64,000 nt of DNA from Haplosporangium gracile (Eukaryota; Mortierellomycota; Mortierellomycetes; Mortierellales; Mortierellaceae), in assembly GCA_015499985.1 (NCBI GenBank), contig JAAAUF010000003.1, positions 1 through 64,000 on the forward strand, in the 5' to 3' direction. Under the pieces are notes generated by a model that had not been told where the DNA came from, searched no databases, and was given only the letters and a program-made list of their open reading frames with translations. Positions 60,568-64,000 of this stretch are shown one piece after another (within the stretch, counting starts at the first letter, position 1; each line of letters starts with the position of its first letter). A program made the translations under genes and the position numbers.

Positions 60568-63500
60568 CTAGATCACGCATTTTGAAAGTGCGACAAAGTA
60601 TAAGAGAGAGGAGAAAGAGAGCAAGTGCCATGGGGTCAGGGCTCTTTTCTAAGGTTTCGCTCTTGACTGGGCTAGTGCTCTAAGTACGATTTTGAGCCGT
60701 GTAAAAAAGTGAGAGAGGGAAAGGTACTGTACAATATTGCCCACTCGTGTGGATGTAGACGACATCGTGCTCGATGGGTATATGGGGAGGGAGAGGATGG
60801 GGGTCGGAGAGTTGGTGGGTGCAGTTTTGGCGTTGAGGTATGGAGGAGGAGGGTTGGTGGTGGTGTTGGTGTGTGTGCGTGTGGGGGTGAATAGAGTCCT
60901 CTGATAGGGTATTCAAAAAAAGTAAGAGCCAGGCACAGCGTAACAAAAAAAATCACGTCTGAGGGAATGAGGGGGACTGAGGTCGACAATGGGGCGCCCT
61001 ATGGACGATGATAAGAAGTAAGGTATGAGAATGTGGAATGGATGTACAATAGGGGGCAGTGAGCGATTTGATTGAGTGAGTGAGTGCAAATGACGAAGAA
61101 GAAGAGCAGAGTGGAAAGTACAGTGAGTGAAAGGAGAGAATGCGATTAGGAATGAAAGAAGAGAGTGCAATGAACAAGTGTAAGTAAAGTGAAGGCAAGA
61201 ATTATGTACGAGGTGTGAAAAAAAGAAGGAGGGTGTGGATACAACAGATAACAAAGGGAAGAAAGGAAAAGCAAGAGTATGTGCAAGGAAGCCAAAAAGA
61301 AAAAAAAAGAGCAAGAAAAGATTATAACGTTGGATGTGCAGCCAAAGGACGAAAAGAAGGAAGAAGGGAAAAAGTCAAGAAGGAAGAAAGGAAAGGAAGA
61401 AAAAGGAAAAAGGGGGAGAAGAAAAGGGAAAGGGATGCTCCTCCTACTGGTGTGTGTGTATGTATGTATGTATGTATGTATGTGGGTGGTGGATGTGTGT
61501 GGATGTGGATGGACTGAGCGATACAACAAATTACTGCATCAAGCCGCGTGTGCGTGGCAATTGAAGGACAGACACTGGCGAAGGATAAGACAGCGAGGAA
61601 AGGAAAGGGGCACCAAACACATATGCTGTTCTCTCTTGTCAATTCAATCGCTATTATACACTGGCCAGTGGTAAGAAAAAAAAGCGAGGGAGATTGAGCA
61701 ACCACCTCCATTTGTCTACTCTATGCATTCTTGAGAGGGAAGAAGGGCTACTTACCAGCAATAACAACCGAGGCCTGACACATGGCACAATGCACCCACA
61801 ACCTCCACTGGCATGGAAAATTGACTCTGATACTATTGCGTCAATGCAGACATGATGGACACTCACTCACTCACTCATTCACTCTCTCATGTCAATCAAC
61901 AACACAGATACAGTACACAATGCAATTGTCGATGGCGTTGGAATAACAAAACCTTGGCCTTGGCCTTGGCACGCTGGCTCGTTCTCTCGCACTTTGACTC
62001 TTCTTCTGTTAGGGCACATGGGGATTATGTGTGTATAGTTGTTTCTCTCTTGTTTAATTTTTCAGGGGCAAAAGAAACCTTTTTTTCTTTGTTGTTGTTG
62101 GTGTTGCCTTGCTTGTTGCTTGCTTGTTGCTTGCTTGCCTTCTTTTCACATTCATATCGATTCGATTGGACTGACATGCACAAACAAACAACATCGTCAA
62201 CATCAACAACATCAACAACAACAATAACACCAACAACAATAAACCCTTTCATGAAGAGGCGGGCGTGTGACGCGCGTCGCTAATAAAACCAAAACCTCCA
62301 CAAACAACAGCATCTCTACATGGCTTTTGAGATCTTTCCGCCAATATGTCACTCGCTTTTTGTGTCTTTGTTGTTGTTGTTGTAATTTGCCATCGGGCCT
62401 TTCATGAAATGTGCCATGTTGTTGTTGATGCTGTTGTTAAATGAGGTCTGATGTTTGTGAATGCCTGTGTTCTTTTGTATCACTCTAATGACGCTTTCTA
62501 CTTGGAACACTGCACAAGAAAAGGATAATGAACATGAAAGAACAAGAGAGAAAGAAAAAAGGGACAATGAATTGTATGTTACTGCTATCTGTGGTTGCGC
62601 TTGAATGCCTCTGAGGAGAAAAATAAAAGCCAAGTGAAGGGCAGGATCATGTTCCTATTTTCTATTCCTCCTCCTCTTCAAAGTCGTGTACTCTTCGGGC
62701 GTGATCTTGTTGGCGCCCATCCATCGTCCTCTTTTGCGAGCTTATGCAAAATTGCGACTGCGATGCAGATTCAGAGAAGGGAAGGAGGGAGAAAGTGCAG
62801 CGCGTTGTGGAGGAAGGAAGAGCAAGTATCAAGACCTGGCATAATTAGAACGCATGTTCAATATACCAAAAAATGGAGGGAAGGCATGTTTGAGAGAGCG
62901 CAGGATGGGTGGACATTTGTTTATTGGAAGGGAGAGAGAGGGGAGCATGTCCACACCTGCGCCTCTTTTTTTGATGTCCTCAGTTTTGGAGGGAAACGTG
63001 TAAAAAATAAAAAATGATCACAAGGTGCCAAGTTGTCGTCGGAGTCACCCCCCTTCCCCTTATTTTCGCTCCTTTCATCGCCTATTCTCTCTTCCCTCCT
63101 TTTTCTTTCTTTCTTTCCTTTCTTCCTTCACCCATTCAGCTATACTCCGCTACACCAATAGCTGGAATGAAGAAAGGAGTGAATGTGCTCTGTCTCCCTC
63201 AACGATCACTCACAACGGCTATTCATGGTCGCACAAACAACCACCACACATCACCTTACTACAACTCCCCGCCTCTTCCTCTTCTTCTTCGTCATCCTTC
63301 TTGCTTTCCTCACTTTGTAACCCTCTCTCTCGCTCATTCAATCATCGCCTCTCCCTTTTCTCTTTCCCTCGCTTTTTTTTGTCTTTTGTTTTCTGTCAAC
63401 CTTTTCGAACCTTCTTTGTCAACCCTCACTCATTCCTGTCGTCGCCTCTTAAACTCCTTAAAGAATAGGGGACATAGTAAGAAGCAATTGAACAGAGCTA

Positions 63501-64000
63501 TTCAGCAAGCTATACCTTTTGATAACCACACCTGCCAGACAAAAAAACTTAACCACGGAGAAAAAGGTTGTCGCCTTTTTTTTTTTTTTCTTTTTTTTAG
63601 TTTGAACGAAAAGATAGCAAATGTTGGGGTAAGCGCAAAAAATAAAAATAAAAAGGGTTGTGAAAAGTCAAAAAAGACAAGATTCATGCTGCATGGTCGA
63701 AAATGCTACTCGCAGTAAGGCATGAGCACGTTATTGCAGTTCAAGCTTTTCATCCCTTCGGTGTGGAAATCGGCCATTCGATTTTCAACAAAAACAGGGG
63801 TCATCGACATCTTTTTGGGTACTTTAGGCTTGCGCGTCATTGTCACTTGTTTTGTCAATACCAGAAAGCTGTCGGCTTAACAAAGCGCCGCTTGACTATG
63901 AATGTAAGGTTCGTATTATAGTTATAGGAGGGTTCATGCTGTATCAAGGTACAGTCCAAGGCGAGGTGACGAGAGAGGGCGATGAATAAAGCCAAAAAGA
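60568..64000. other. Low-complexity right-edge spacer
   Basis: 3.4 kb with no supported gene. 61215-61440 is purine-rich on the + strand (CT-rich leader direction for the SepH-like gene). A strong minus-strand donor (CTG/GTAAGT at 61756) could end an upstream exon of that gene. 63045-63130 and 63280-63440 are CT-rich on the + strand, which in this window usually precedes a plus-strand start, so a gene may begin beyond the right edge. AAC/ATC-like repeats occupy about 62190-62245. Confidence 0.45.
61457..61483. repeat. (GTAT)n microsatellite
   Basis: Six to seven copies of a GTAT unit following a short (TG)n run, in non-coding DNA upstream of the SepH-like gene. Confidence 0.85.

Noticed and set aside
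63014..63718. Plus-strand frame of 234 codons near the right edge
   Set aside because: Its composition is set by the CT tract and T/A runs. It has no domain, splice sites or similarity that I can recognise.

Overview
The window looks like nuclear DNA of an early-diverging filamentous fungus, most likely Mucoromycota/Mortierellomycota. That placement is inferred from gene content and style, not from a search. The genes are split by many short GT-AG introns, often with CTAAC-like branch sites. The proteins match fungal families: Ssk2-type MAP3K, BRCT-WGR-PARP, Sec15, Sec24, TM9SF, a SepH/Cdc7-type kinase. Coding exons carry long Gln, Asn, Ser and Thr runs, and spacers are full of microsatellites. 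There is no sign of a bacterial or viral block, CRISPR array or rRNA, and I recognised no tRNA. All gene models below were spliced by eye; each was kept because reading frame and splice phase agree across every junction.

Layout. 1-1.6 kb: spacer with a G19 run and a decayed retrotransposon Gag frame (-). 1.8-2.9 kb: membrane LEA-2-like protein (-). 4.1-6.3 kb: secreted PLC-X-like protein with an odd cysteine-heptad insert (-). 8.2-10.9 kb: TM9SF/EMP70 protein (-). 11.2-13.5 kb: PARP (-), sharing a 740-bp divergent promoter region with Sec15 (+, 14.2-18.1 kb). 18.4-23.7 kb: Ssk2-like MAP3K (+), convergent with Sec24 (-, 24.0-28.5 kb). 29.4-30.6 kb: unassigned gene with one in-frame stop (-). 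32.3-35.9 kb: RING-H2 protein with a myristoylation-type start (+). 36.8-38.9 kb: disordered Ser/Thr-rich protein (+). 42.4-48.3 kb: LRR-DH-PH Rho GEF (+). 50.3-51.8 kb: protein kinase relic (+). 52.4-60.6 kb: SepH/MAP3K-epsilon-type kinase with ARM repeats (-). 60.6-64 kb: low-complexity spacer.

Functionally the genes cover secretory traffic (Sec24 in COPII budding, TM9SF in the Golgi/endosome, Sec15 in exocyst tethering), stress and septation signalling (Ssk2-like and SepH-like kinases, Rho GEF), ubiquitin ligation and DNA-damage ADP-ribosylation. Several would act in polarised hyphal growth and septation, but nothing in the sequence shows that they are co-regulated.

The most unusual items are: the PLC-like protein whose two catalytic histidines are separated by a helix-like segment with cysteines at seven-residue steps; the kinase relic at 50-52 kb; the Gag relic whose in-frame stops all fit C-to-T decay; the gene interrupted by a single TAA; the frame-neutral intron inside the MAP3K catalytic loop; and the coding-strand pyrimidine tracts in front of most of the genes.
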